Origin: Curtobacterium sp. MCBD17_035
Lineage (GTDB): Bacteria; Actinomycetota; Actinomycetes; Actinomycetales; Microbacteriaceae
Reading direction: 5' to 3'
Assembly: GCF_003234815.2 (NCBI RefSeq)
Contig: NZ_CP126279.1
Location: 2,232,001 to 2,296,000, forward strand
Length of the DNA stretch: 64,000 nt
Part shown: positions 36,237 to 44,932 of the stretch, one piece after another
How the letters are laid out: the number at the start of each line of letters is the position of its first letter
Position numbering within the stretch: the stretch's first letter is position 1
The notes under the pieces: generated by a model
Told to the model about the DNA's origin: nothing
What the model saw: the letters and a program-made list of their open reading frames with translations, nothing else
Database searches by the model: none
Translations under genes and position numbers: made by a program

Positions 36237-37013
36237 ATGACCGACACGCTGGTCAGCGACGCCCCCGCGAGCCGCACCGAGGACCGCACCGCGCCTCCCG
36301 GCTCGTTCCCGGTGACCCTCATGGTCCGCCGGTTCGACCCGGACGTCGACACCGAGCCGCACTGGCAGGAGTTCGGCGTGATGATGCTGCCGACGGACCG
36401 GATCCTCGACGCCCTGCATCAGGTGAAGTGGGAGCAGGACGGTTCGCTGACCTTCCGCCGGTCGTGTGCACACGGTGTCTGCGGCTCGGACGCCATGCGC
36501 ATCAACGGCCGGAACCGGCTCGCCTGCAAGACGCTGATCAAGGACCTCGACGTGTCGAAGCCGATCTACGTCGAGGCGATCAAGGGCCTGCCGCTCGAGA
36601 AGGACCTCGTCGTCGACATGGAGCCGTTCTTCGCCTCCTACCGCGAGGTCCAGCCGTTCCTGCAGTCGAAGTCCGCCCCGCAGAAGGGCAAGGAGCGCGT
36701 GCAGTCCGTCGCCGAGCGTGAGCGCTTCGACGACACGACGAAGTGCATCCTGTGCGCGGCGTGCACGTCCTCGTGCCCGGTGTTCTGGACCGACGGGCAG
36801 TACTTCGGTCCGGCCGCGATCGTCAACGCGCACCGGTTCATCTTCGACTCCCGCGACGACGAGGCGAAGGTCCGTCTCGACATCCTCAACGACAAGGAGG
36901 GCGTGTGGCGCTGCCGCACGACCTTCAACTGCACCGACGCCTGCCCGCGGGGCATCCAGGTCACCAAGGCGATCGCAGAGGTCAAGCAGGCACTCGTCCG
37001 AGGCCGCGCCTAG
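36237..37013 (+). CDS. sdhB: Succinate dehydrogenase iron-sulfur subunit
   Basis: The 258-residue protein carries three clusters. [2Fe-2S] is at SCAHGVCGSDAM plus a distal Cys in RLACKT, and [4Fe-4S] and [3Fe-4S] are in CILCAACTSSCP and CTDACPRGI. It relays electrons from SdhA to quinone. The start lies one base past the sdhA stop, and it is the last gene of the sdh operon. Confidence 0.97.
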   Translation: MTDTLVSDAPASRTEDRTAPPGSFPVTLMVRRFDPDVDTEPHWQEFGVMMLPTDRILDALHQVKWEQDGSLTFRRSCAHGVCGSDAMRINGRNRLACKTLIKDLDVSKPIYVEAIKGLPLEKDLVVDMEPFFASYREVQPFLQSKSAPQKGKERVQSVAERERFDDTTKCILCAACTSSCPVFWTDGQYFGPAAIVNAHRFIFDSRDDEAKVRLDILNDKEGVWRCRTTFNCTDACPRGIQVTKAIAEVKQALVRGRA

Positions 37014-37023
37014 GACCGCTCGG

Positions 37024-37029
37024 TAGGCT
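37024..37029 (+). promoter_or_regulatory. -10 box of the TNT-like gene (leaderless)
   Basis: TAGGCT lies six bases before ATG 37036, so this gene is not simply the tail of the sdh operon. Confidence 0.5.
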
Positions 37030-37035
37030 CCGACC

Positions 37036-37692
37036 ATGACCTTCGCGGACGTCCGCCCCACGCTCGATCAGCTCGGCTACACCGACCGGTACGTGGTGCT
37101 CCCCGGGGAGCACCCGCTCGACGAGCCGGTCGAGGGAGCCCTGCGGATCGTGCCGGTCGACGCCGCGTCGGCGCACGGGCAGGACTGGGCCCTCGAGGTC
37201 GTTGACTACGGCAACCCCCGCCGATTGGCCGTGGCCCGCAGTGAGGACGACGCGGTCGAGATGCTCCGGCGGTTCCTCAACCGTCCGTTCCCGCCGGCCC
37301 GCGACGTCCGGCAGTCCGAACTCGACGCCCTCCGCGATCGTGCGGGCGCCACGTACCCGCAGCTCGCCGCGCAGGCGCACGGCGCGGGCAACGCGGGCCT
37401 GACGATCCAGATCCCAGCCGGGATCCCCGTCGACCGCGTCGGCGGTCCCGACGGTTACCTGCTGCACCCCCTGGACACACCGCTCCCCGCTCGGTCACTG
37501 CCGCCGCACGCGATGCAGCGCCCGGACGTGCACCGCTACGTGACGGACCGGCCGTTCCTCGTGAACGTCCGGCTCGTGCAGCCCTGGTTCGACCAGCCCG
37601 GCGGTGCGTTGCGGTTCGCGATCGCCGATCCCGGGGTGACGGTGCGCGACCTCGTGGTCGATGGTTCGCTCGTCCGACTCCGGGTCGTCTGA
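37036..37692 (+). CDS. TNT-domain protein (NAD+ glycohydrolase-like)
   Basis: The 218-residue protein has an N-terminal domain (1-125) that I do not recognise. A C-terminal domain resembles the tuberculosis necrotizing toxin: IPVDRVGGPDGYLLHP, then LPARSLPPHAM, then PWFDQPGGALRFA. TNT splits NAD+ into nicotinamide and ADP-ribose. Residues matching its active site appear to be present: Arg134, Tyr141, Arg153, His166 and Gln187. There is no signal peptide, WXG100 partner or secretion gene nearby, and no recognisable immunity gene, so it may act inside the cell or be held inactive by its N-terminal domain. Family membership is well supported by motifs; activity is inferred. Confidence 0.8.
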   Translation: MTFADVRPTLDQLGYTDRYVVLPGEHPLDEPVEGALRIVPVDAASAHGQDWALEVVDYGNPRRLAVARSEDDAVEMLRRFLNRPFPPARDVRQSELDALRDRAGATYPQLAAQAHGAGNAGLTIQIPAGIPVDRVGGPDGYLLHPLDTPLPARSLPPHAMQRPDVHRYVTDRPFLVNVRLVQPWFDQPGGALRFAIADPGVTVRDLVVDGSLVRLRVV

Positions 37693-37729
37693 CCGCGACC
37701 GCCCCGCCGACCGCACCGAGGCGACCTGC

Positions 37730-38671
37730 TCAGGGGACGAGTGCGAGCTTGCCGCCCGGGTGGCCTTCCTGCAGGAACCGCAGCGCCTCGACGGCGTCGG
37801 CGAGCGGCCATGTCCGGGCGACCGGCACGACGAGCTCCCCCGACGCCGCCATGTCCACGAGCTGCTGCCGCACCGAGTCCCGGAAGGCGGCACTCTCGGG
37901 CTGCGCACCGCCCACGGCCCGGAAGCCGTCCTGCTGGGCACGACCGTGCGCCGCGATGGTCACGATGCGGTCGCGGTCGGCCACGAGCTCGAGCGACACG
38001 TCGACCGCCTCGTCGGTGCCGACACAGTCGATGGCCGCCGCGACACCCTCCGGTGCGAGCGCGCGCACCCGGTCGGCCAACCCCTCGCCGTACGCCACGG
38101 GCTCGCCGCCGAACCGCCGTACCGTCTCGGCGTTCGCCTCCGACGCGGTGCCGATCAGGCGGACGCCCCGCTGTCGCGCCTGCTGGAGCACGCTGACCCC
38201 GACCGCTCCGGACGCACCGTGCACGAGCACCGTGTCGCCCTCGCCCGGGTGGACGACCCGCAGCACGTCGGCCGCCGTCGTCCCGGCGAGGAACAGGTTC
38301 GCCGCCGCGGCATCGTCGAGGGTGTCCGGCGCCGCGAACACGTCGTGCGCCGGGACGGTGATGTCCGTCGCGTAGCCGCCGTCGACCCGGAACGCGATGA
38401 CGCGGTCGCCGGTGCTCCCACCACCGGACGCGATCGTCGTCCCCGGTCCGATGGCGCTGATGACGCCCGCGACCTCGTACCCGATCCCCATCGGCAACTG
38501 GGAGCGGTCGGCGTTCGGACCGCCCTGGGTGTGCTTGTAGTCGGCGGGGTTGACGCCGGCCGCCCGGACGCTGATCGTCACCTCACCCGCGCGGGGCTCC
38601 GGCACGGTCGTCTCCACGAACTCGAACACCTCGACGCCGCCGAACTCCGGCGCGATCCACCGCTTGGCCAT
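37730..38671 (-). CDS. Zinc-type alcohol dehydrogenase/quinone oxidoreductase family protein
   Basis: The 313-residue NADPH-dependent MDR enzyme lacks zinc ligands and so is of the quinone reductase type. It has AAGVNPADYKHTQGG in the GroES-like domain, and the Rossmann loop VLVHGASGAVGVSVLQQAR. The C-terminus ends in HPGGKLALVP. The physiological substrate is unknown. ATG 38671 is where homology begins (MAKRWIAPEFGG). It is convergent with the TNT-like gene. Confidence 0.88.
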   Translation of the reverse strand: MAKRWIAPEFGGVEVFEFVETTVPEPRAGEVTISVRAAGVNPADYKHTQGGPNADRSQLPMGIGYEVAGVISAIGPGTTIASGGGSTGDRVIAFRVDGGYATDITVPAHDVFAAPDTLDDAAAANLFLAGTTAADVLRVVHPGEGDTVLVHGASGAVGVSVLQQARQRGVRLIGTASEANAETVRRFGGEPVAYGEGLADRVRALAPEGVAAAIDCVGTDEAVDVSLELVADRDRIVTIAAHGRAQQDGFRAVGGAQPESAAFRDSVRQQLVDMAASGELVVPVARTWPLADAVEALRFLQEGHPGGKLALVP

Positions 38672-38764
38672 CCCGGTCCACTCCCGTCCGGTGTCGTCCG
38701 TCGGCACCGTCCGCGCCATCCAACGCCCGACGGCTGCACGGCGCCCCGGAGCCGGCCTGGAAGC

Positions 38765-38785
38765 GGGGCGGTCGGCGACCGCCCC
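38765..38785 (-). terminator. Second hairpin downstream of mtlD
   Basis: GGGGCGGTC-N3-GACCGCCCC forms a 9-bp stem with a 3-base loop, between mtlD and the oxidoreductase gene. Confidence 0.5.
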
Positions 38786-38807
38786 GGCGCGCTTGGCGCA
38801 GACGACA

Positions 38808-38843
38808 CGACGGCCGCCGGCCCGGGAGGGACGGCGGCCGTCG
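38808..38843 (-). terminator. mtl operon terminator carrying a GGGAGG-element loop
   Basis: A perfect 12-bp stem (CGACGGCCGCCG and complement) about 47 bases past the mtlD stop encloses a 12-base loop. The loop is a cccgggaggga copy of the interspersed element. Confidence 0.7.
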
Positions 38844-38889
38844 AGCTGGCCCGGTGCGGGCCTGCGTCGGTGCGGGATGCGGCTCCGCG

Positions 38890-40041
38890 TCAGGCGCGGA
38901 CCGCGGCCACGCGGTCGATGAACGGTGCGAGGAACGGGTGTCCGGCCTCCAGACCGGTGATCTGCTGCGCGACGTCCGTGTCCGAGGCATCCGATCGGAG
39001 CAGGGCCTGGAGTTCGACGCTCTGCTCGTCGTCCGGGACGTCGAAGCGGAGCGCGGCGCCCATGGCGTCGAGCAGCGCGGTCGGCTCGACGCCCTCCTCG
39101 GCGAGGGCAGCCCCGGGCGACACGAAGCGCTCGTCGCGCGAGAGCTTGCGGAGCGGCTGCCGCCCGACCCGCGTCACCGTGTCGGGCAGGTGCGGGTTCT
39201 CGAAGCGGGCGATGATGGCCGTCACGTAGGCGCGGTGCACCTCGGGGTCGAGCTCGTGCCGACGGACGAGCAGGTCGCTCGTCTCGCCGAGCACGGACTC
39301 GAGGGCCGACCGGACCGCGGGGATCGCGATCGCGTCCGAGATCTTGTCCGCACCGGCGAGGTACCCGTGGTAGGCCACGGTCGCGTGCCCGGTGTTGACG
39401 GTGAAGAGCTTCCGCTCGATCGACGCGGCGAGCCCGTCGACGTAGTGCGCTCCGGGGATCGTGGGCTCCGTGCCGGCGAACGGCGTGCGGTCGATCGCCC
39501 ACTCGAAGTAGGTCTCGACGGTGACGTCGAGGCCCGCGTCGGCCGGCTGTGCCGGGACGATACGGTCGACGGCGGTGTTCGCGAACACCGCCTTGGCGAG
39601 CGCCGCGTCCCGCTCGCCCTCGGGCAGTGCGTCGACGATGAACTCGCGGAGGCGGTCGGTCGCGTTGATCGCGTTCTCGCACGCCATCACGGCGAGCGGC
39701 GCTGTCCCCGGGTCGCGCTCGACGAGGCCGCGCGCGATGACCGGGGCGATGAACCGGAGCACGGTGGGCCCGACGGCGCACGTGACGACGTCGGCCGCGG
39801 CCACCTCGGCGACCACGCCGGCCTCGTCCTGAGCGCTGTTCACCGCGCGGAAGCCCGTCACGACGTGGTCCTGCGCACCGGCGCCGACCTCGTGCACCGT
39901 GTACGAGTCGGCGGCCGCGAGTGCGTCGATGAGCGGCGCGGCGACGTCGGCGAAGACGACCTCGTACCCGGCCTCGTGGAGCAGGAGCCCGACGAAGCCG
40001 CGCCCGATGTTGCCGGCACCGAAGTGGACGGCGACGCTCAC
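38890..40041 (-). CDS. mtlD: Mannitol-1-phosphate 5-dehydrogenase
   Basis: The 383-residue enzyme oxidises mannitol-1-phosphate to fructose-6-phosphate with NAD+. It has the N-terminal [13 protein letters not shown] nucleotide loop, [15 protein letters not shown], and the catalytic-Lys region [19 protein letters not shown]. It overlaps the mtlF stop by four bases. It is the last gene of ptsI-mtlA-mtlF-mtlD. Confidence 0.96.
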   Translation of the reverse strand: MSVAVHFGAGNIGRGFVGLLLHEAGYEVVFADVAAPLIDALAAADSYTVHEVGAGAQDHVVTGFRAVNSAQDEAGVVAEVAAADVVTCAVGPTVLRFIAPVIARGLVERDPGTAPLAVMACENAINATDRLREFIVDALPEGERDAALAKAVFANTAVDRIVPAQPADAGLDVTVETYFEWAIDRTPFAGTEPTIPGAHYVDGLAASIERKLFTVNTGHATVAYHGYLAGADKISDAIAIPAVRSALESVLGETSDLLVRRHELDPEVHRAYVTAIIARFENPHLPDTVTRVGRQPLRKLSRDERFVSPGAALAEEGVEPTALLDAMGAALRFDVPDDEQSVELQALLRSDASDTDVAQQITGLEAGHPFLAPFIDRVAAVRA

Positions 40042-40475
40042 TCGTTCACCTCGCCGAGGATCGCCATGATCGCCCCGGCGTCGGGTGCCTCGGTGAGCGC
40101 CTGCACCTGGTCCTCGTCGGAGAACACGATCGCGATCTTCGACAGGATGTCGAGGTGCTCGTTGTTGACGCCGGCGATGCCGACGACGAATCGCACCTCG
40201 TTGCCGTCCCAGTCGATGGGCGACGCGTAGCGGATGAACGACAGCGCGGACGTCTTGATGGCGTCCTTCGCCTCGTTCGTGCCGTGCGGGATCGCCAGGA
40301 AGTTGCCCATGTAGGTGGACACGCTCTTCTCGCGCTCGAGCATGGCGGGATAGTAGTCCCCCGTGACCGCACCGGCGGCCTCGAGGATGTCAGCCGCCTC
40401 CTTCATCGCCTCCGTCTTGGTCGGAGCGGTGTCCTCGGTGTGGATCCGGATCTGGCTCTCCTGCAGGACGGGCAT
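40038..40475 (-). CDS. mtlF: PTS mannitol EIIA
   Basis: The 145-residue EIIA has the phosphorylated His64 in [13 protein letters not shown] and the MtlF-typical [17 protein letters not shown]. It accepts phosphate from HPr and passes it to the IIB domain of MtlA. It is separate from MtlA as in Bacillus and Staphylococcus, not fused as in E. coli. It is preceded by an intercistronic hairpin, with AAGGAG about nine bases before ATG. Confidence 0.96.
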   Translation of the reverse strand: MPVLQESQIRIHTEDTAPTKTEAMKEAADILEAAGAVTGDYYPAMLEREKSVSTYMGNFLAIPHGTNEAKDAIKTSALSFIRYASPIDWDGNEVRFVVGIAGVNNEHLDILSKIAIVFSDEDQVQALTEAPDAGAIMAILGEVNE

Positions 40476-40501
40476 CGGTGGTTCTCCTTGTTCGTGGCTG
40501 T

Positions 40502-40538
40502 GGGGCGGGGGAACACGTCGTCCGCGTTCCCCCGCCCC
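40502..40538 (-). terminator. Strong intercistronic hairpin between mtlA and mtlF
   Basis: A perfect 13-bp stem (GGGGCGGGGGAAC and complement) with an 11-base loop lies 26 bases past the mtlA stop and 27 before mtlF. It is inside the operon, so it probably sets the mtlA:mtlF ratio by partial termination or 3'-end protection. Confidence 0.65.
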
Positions 40539-40563
40539 GTGGGTGTGGTGCCGTGTGGTGCGG

Positions 40564-42123
40564 TTACTGCTGCTTCAGCTGGTCGACGACCTGGTCGTAC
40601 TGGGGCGCGTTCATGAAGTTACCGACCGACACGTGCTGCGCGTTCGGGTTCTTCTGCTTCGCCCGGTCGGTGAGCTCCTCCTGGGTGATGATGAGGTCCT
40701 CGTCACCCGAGAGGTTCGCGATCGCCTTGTTGACGACCGTGACGCCCTCGATACCGGCCTTCTTGATCTTGTTCCGCAGGACGCTCGCGCCCATGGCACT
40801 CGAGCCCATGCCGGCGTCGCAGGCGAACACGACGTTCTGGACGCGCGTGGCGGTGGTGGTGCCCGTCGCGGACCCGACGCCGCCGAAGGACGACTCGGTC
40901 TCCTCCTCGTTCGCCGGGGCGTTCGAGCCGAAGATGCCCGCGGTCGCCGCGTTGACGTCGCGGCCCTTGTTCGCCTGCATGCGGGCGAGGGCGTCGCTCA
41001 TGTCGCCACCACCGGCGGCCAGGTCCCGCTTGCGGGTCGAGATGAGGAAGAAGGACGCGACGGCGCCGGACACGAGCGCCGACAGGACGACGGAGAGGAT
41101 GACGCCGACGTAGCTGTCCCGCGAGGTGTTGAAGAGCACCGCCAGGATCGAACCGGGCGAGGCCGGGGCGACGAGACCGGACCCGAACGTGACGTTCGTG
41201 GCGACACCGGTCGCACCACCGAGGATGACGGCGATGAACAGGATCGGCTTCTGCAGCACGTACGGGAAGTAGATCTCGTGGATGCCACCGAAGAACTGGA
41301 TGAGGATCGCGCCGGGAGCCGTCGACCGCGCGACGCCGACACCGAAGAAGGTGAAGGCGAGGAGGATGCCGAGACCGGGGCCGGGGTTCGCCTCGAGGAG
41401 GAACAGGATCGACTTGCCGGACTGCTGGACCTGCTGCGCGCCGAGCTGGTCGAGCACGCCGTGGTTGATCGCGTTGTTGAGGAAGAAGACCTTCGCCGGC
41501 TCGATGATGACGCTCGCGAGCGGCAGCAGGTGCGCGTGCACCAGCCACTCGACGGCGGCACCGAGGCCGTCCGCGATGCGGAGGAAGATCCAGGACAGCC
41601 AGAAGAAGCCGACCATGAACAACCCGAAGCCGAGGATGCCGGCCGCGTAGTTGTTCACGAGCATCTCGAAGCCCGGCTTGATCTTGCCGTCCCAGATGCG
41701 GTCCACCTGCTTGATGAGGTACGCGCCGAGCGGGCCGCAGATCATCGCGCCGAGGATCATCGTCGTGCCCGACGCGCCGAGGATGACGCCCATGGTGAAG
41801 ATCGAGCCGACGACCGCACCGCGGATGTCGTAGACCATCCGGCCACCCTGGATCGCGATCGCGAGCGGGATGAGGTAGGTGAGGATCGGGCCGACTACGC
41901 CGACGTTCGCGACGCCGTGCGTGGTGCCGAAGCCGCCGAGGACGCCGACGGGAGTCCAGCCGGTCTGGATGAAGAAGGCGGTGATGATGCCCCACGCGAT
42001 GAAGATCGCGATGTTCGGCATCACCATGCCGGAGAGGAAGGCGCCGAACTTCTGGACGGCGACCCGACCGCCGCCCCGCTTCTGTGCGGGGGCGCCGGTC
42101 GCTGCGACGGACGTCGTTGTCAT
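40564..42123 (-). CDS. mtlA: PTS mannitol EIICB permease
   Basis: The 519-residue protein has the IIC membrane domain (residues about 25-345) with FLSGMVMPNIAIFIAWG, the conserved GGIHEIYFPYVL and several helices. A linker of about 80 residues leads to the IIB domain, where Cys435 in VVFACDAGMGSSAMGAS is phosphorylated. It imports and phosphorylates mannitol. The start is at ATG 42123, with AGAAAG about six bases upstream. Confidence 0.96.
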   Translation of the reverse strand: MTTTSVAATGAPAQKRGGGRVAVQKFGAFLSGMVMPNIAIFIAWGIITAFFIQTGWTPVGVLGGFGTTHGVANVGVVGPILTYLIPLAIAIQGGRMVYDIRGAVVGSIFTMGVILGASGTTMILGAMICGPLGAYLIKQVDRIWDGKIKPGFEMLVNNYAAGILGFGLFMVGFFWLSWIFLRIADGLGAAVEWLVHAHLLPLASVIIEPAKVFFLNNAINHGVLDQLGAQQVQQSGKSILFLLEANPGPGLGILLAFTFFGVGVARSTAPGAILIQFFGGIHEIYFPYVLQKPILFIAVILGGATGVATNVTFGSGLVAPASPGSILAVLFNTSRDSYVGVILSVVLSALVSGAVASFFLISTRKRDLAAGGGDMSDALARMQANKGRDVNAATAGIFGSNAPANEEETESSFGGVGSATGTTTATRVQNVVFACDAGMGSSAMGASVLRNKIKKAGIEGVTVVNKAIANLSGDEDLIITQEELTDRAKQKNPNAQHVSVGNFMNAPQYDQVVDQLKQQ

Positions 42124-42181
42124 GTGCGTTCTTTCTGGTGTGGGTTCGTGGGAACGGATCGGAGGGAACGGGACGGGGAGG

Positions 42182-43837
42182 TCAGACGACGTGCGCCGAC
42201 GTCGCAGCGGCACGTGCGGCCGCGGCGGACGGGGCGGCGAGCGCGGCCCGGGCCATCTCGCGCGCCTGCTCGAGGGTGTGCTGGCCGAGTTCGGCGCGCA
42301 CGTCCGCGAGGGCGGCGGGGGTCATGGAGAGCGTGGTGGCGCCGAGACCGACGAGGACGACGGCGAGCAGCGGGTCGGCCGCGGCCTCGCCGCAGATCCC
42401 CACGGCCTTGCCCGCGTCGCGCCCGGCAGCACCGAGCTGGGCGACGAGGCGCAACACCGCGGGGTGCCACGGGTCCTGGTAGGAGGCGACGGACCCGAGC
42501 AGCCGGTCCGCGGCGAGCGTGTACTGCGTCAGGTCGTTCGTGCCGACGGAGACGAAGTCCGCCTGCTGGAACACCTGCTCGGCGAGGAGCGCGAGCGACG
42601 GCACCTCGGCCATGACACCCGCGGTCCGGACACCGAGCTCGCGGGCCAGGGACACGAAGTACGCGGTCTCCTCGGCGTCCGCCACCATCGGCGCCATCAC
42701 CCAGAGGTCGGCCTCGGTCTCGGCGTCGGCCTGGACGAGCGCGGTGAGCTGGTCACGGAGGACCGCCTCGTGGTGTCGCAGCGCCCGGAGGCCACGGCGA
42801 CCGAGCGCGGGGTTCTCCTCGTCCTGATCGGTCAGGAACGACAGCGGCTTGTCCGCCCCCGCGTCGAGCGCGCGGACGACGACCTTCTTGCCGGGGAACA
42901 CGGACAGCAGCTGCACGTAGGCCTGACGCTGCGCCTCCACGGTCGGTGCGGTCGGCGAGTCGAGGAACAGGAACTCGGTGCGGAACAGGCCGACGCCCTC
43001 GGCGCCGAGCGCGACGGCGCCCGCGGCATCGGCGGGGTTGCCGAGGTTCGCCAGGAGCGGCACGAGCGTGCCGTCGGCGAGCGCGCCGGGGGTGACCGGT
43101 CGGTCGGCCGCGGCGAGACGCTCGGCGATCCGGGCCTCCGTCGCGGTGACGAGGTCGGGATCGGGGTCGGTGACGACCACGCCGGCAGCGGCGTCGACGA
43201 CGACCGTCTGGCCGTCGACGAGGTCCGCGGCGCCCTCGACGCCGACGATCGCCGTGATGCCCTTCGCCCGGGCGAGGATCGCGGTGTGCGAGGTGGGGCC
43301 GCCGTCGCTCGTGACGAGCGCGAGCACCTTGTCGAGGTCGAGCAGGGCGGTGTCCGCCGGGGCGAGGTCGCGCGCGACCAGGACGAACGGGGTGTCCGAG
43401 TCGGGCACGCCCGGTGCGGGCACCCCACGGAGCTTCGCGATGATGCGCTGGGACACGTCGCCGAGGTCGGCCGCCCGCTCCCCCATGTAGCCGCCCATCG
43501 CGGCGAGGATGTCCTGGAACGCGGCGAACGCGTCGTGCACGGCGCGCTCCGCGTTCGCGCCACCGCTGATCCGGGTGTGGACGTCGTCGAGCAGCGTCGG
43601 GTCCTGCGCCATGAGCGCCTGGGCCTCGAGCACGGCCTGGGCGTCGCCACCGGCGAGCGCGCCGCGCTTCGTCAGGTCGTCGGCGACCGCGGCCACGGCC
43701 TCGTGCACGGCGGCGTCCGCGGCCTCGACCGGACCGTCGAGCGGTGCCGACGACGGAGCGCCGAGGGGCTCGGGCATGCGCAGCACGGGTCCGAGCGCGA
43801 CGCCGCGGCCCACCCCGGTTCCGGGCAGTTCGGACAT
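42182..43837 (-). CDS. ptsI: PTS enzyme I
   Basis: The 551-residue phosphoenolpyruvate-protein phosphotransferase has the phosphohistidine His184 in GGPTSHTAILAR, the PEP-binding GVGLFRTEFLF and LDAGADKPL, and the catalytic Cys in VGICGEAAADP. It phosphorylates HPr. ATG 43837 follows AAGGAG by six bases; an upstream in-frame ATG lies before that ribosome-binding site. It heads the mannitol operon, an unusual place for a general PTS gene in Gram-positives, where ptsH-ptsI usually pair. Confidence 0.95.
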   Translation of the reverse strand: MSELPGTGVGRGVALGPVLRMPEPLGAPSSAPLDGPVEAADAAVHEAVAAVADDLTKRGALAGGDAQAVLEAQALMAQDPTLLDDVHTRISGGANAERAVHDAFAAFQDILAAMGGYMGERAADLGDVSQRIIAKLRGVPAPGVPDSDTPFVLVARDLAPADTALLDLDKVLALVTSDGGPTSHTAILARAKGITAIVGVEGAADLVDGQTVVVDAAAGVVVTDPDPDLVTATEARIAERLAAADRPVTPGALADGTLVPLLANLGNPADAAGAVALGAEGVGLFRTEFLFLDSPTAPTVEAQRQAYVQLLSVFPGKKVVVRALDAGADKPLSFLTDQDEENPALGRRGLRALRHHEAVLRDQLTALVQADAETEADLWVMAPMVADAEETAYFVSLARELGVRTAGVMAEVPSLALLAEQVFQQADFVSVGTNDLTQYTLAADRLLGSVASYQDPWHPAVLRLVAQLGAAGRDAGKAVGICGEAAADPLLAVVLVGLGATTLSMTPAALADVRAELGQHTLEQAREMARAALAAPSAAAARAAATSAHVV

Positions 43838-43917
43838 TCGAGACTCCTTCATCTCATCGCGCAGATCAGGCGGTGCGGTGGGGCTGGACGACGGCGCACG
43901 GGCGGCGCGCTGCGACG

Positions 43918-43966
43918 ACCATACATCGATTCCGATTGACAAACAAACAAATCCGGGGATAAAAAT
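43918..43966. promoter_or_regulatory. Divergent ptsI / DeoR-regulator promoter region
   Basis: This AT-rich island holds, on the plus strand, TTGACA (43936-43941), 18 bases and TAAAAA (43960-43965). On the minus strand it holds TATGGT (43923-43918) as a ptsI -10. A run ACAAACAAACAAA (43940-43952) overlaps the plus-strand spacer and resembles A/C-rich DeoR-family direct repeats. Confidence 0.6.
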
Positions 43967-44064
43967 GCAGAAACAGATGCCCGTTTGCGTCTGACTCCCC
44001 CCGCCCCGGCCACTCGGGCCCCGGGGACGTCGGTCGATGCCCGTTTCGCCCACTCCGAGGTCCG

Positions 44065-44835
44065 ATGTACGCACCAGAACGTCACCAGCGCATCGTCGAG
44101 CAGGCGCGCGCGCAGGGGCGGGTCGACGTCAAGGACCTCGCTGAACTCCTCGCGGTCACGCCCGAGACGATCCGCCGCGACCTCACGAGCCTCGAACGGC
44201 GCGGCCTCGTCCGGCGCGCGCACGGCGGCGCGATCCCGGTCGAGCGGATCACGATCCACGCGGGCGTGGGCGACCGCGGCGGCATCAACACGGCCGAGAA
44301 GATGGTGATCGCCGAGGCCGCGCTCGACGAACTGCCCGAGGGCGGCTCGATCATCATCGACGCGGGCACCTCGACCATCTGCCTCGCCGAGATGCTGCCG
44401 ACCGACCGCGGGCTCACCGTCGTGACGCACTCGCTGCCGGTGGCGATGGCGGTCGCCACCCGGCCCGGGATCGACCTGCACTTCCTCGGCGGGAACATCC
44501 GGAGCGACTCCCTCGCGGGCGTCGGCACGTGGACCCACCAGCTCGTCGGCATGGTGAGCGTCGACGTCGCCTTCCTCAGCATCAACGGCATCACACCCGA
44601 GCGGGGCCTGACGACGCACAACATGGCGGAGGCCGCCGTGAAGACCGCACTCATCAAGGCCGCGCGGCGGAGCATCCTGCTCGCCGACCACTCGAAGTTC
44701 GGCCGCGAGGAGTTCGGGCGCGTGGCACCGCTCGCCGCGATCGACACGATCATCACCGACCCCGCGGTCAACCTCGACCTCGTGCGCGAGGTCGAGGCCG
44801 CCGGCACCGAGGTCTTCTGGCCCGGACGGGACTGA
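44065..44835 (+). CDS. DeoR/GlpR-family transcriptional regulator
   Basis: The 256-residue repressor has an N-terminal winged helix (residues 5-58; VDVKDLAELLAVTPETIRRD) and a C-terminal sugar-phosphate sensor domain with IIDAGTSTICLAEML, FLGGNIR and LLADHSKFG. It is divergent from ptsI-mtlAFD across an AT-rich spacer and upstream of ptsH. It is therefore the probable regulator of the locus, sensing a phosphorylated sugar such as mannitol-1-phosphate or fructose-phosphate. Confidence 0.92.
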   Translation: MYAPERHQRIVEQARAQGRVDVKDLAELLAVTPETIRRDLTSLERRGLVRRAHGGAIPVERITIHAGVGDRGGINTAEKMVIAEAALDELPEGGSIIIDAGTSTICLAEMLPTDRGLTVVTHSLPVAMAVATRPGIDLHFLGGNIRSDSLAGVGTWTHQLVGMVSVDVAFLSINGITPERGLTTHNMAEAAVKTALIKAARRSILLADHSKFGREEFGRVAPLAAIDTIITDPAVNLDLVREVEAAGTEVFWPGRD

Positions 44836-44878
44836 CCCGTCGGGCGCGACCGTCCACGGCCACACCGGCCGCGCTCGC

Positions 44879-44884
44879 TACCAT
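44879..44884 (+). promoter_or_regulatory. Possible ptsH -10 box
   Basis: TACCAT would give a leader of about 42 bases before ATG 44933, which has AGGAG seven bases upstream. Confidence 0.4.
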
Positions 44885-44932
44885 GAGGGCGCATCCACTC
44901 GGACCATGCGTCCGATCGAGACAGGAGTTCCG

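Noticed and set aside
37036..37692. TNT-like gene as part of a polymorphic toxin or secretion cassette
   Set aside because: No WXG100, Rhs/PT-TG, secretion or immunity gene lies within the flanking 10 kb, and the protein has no signal peptide.
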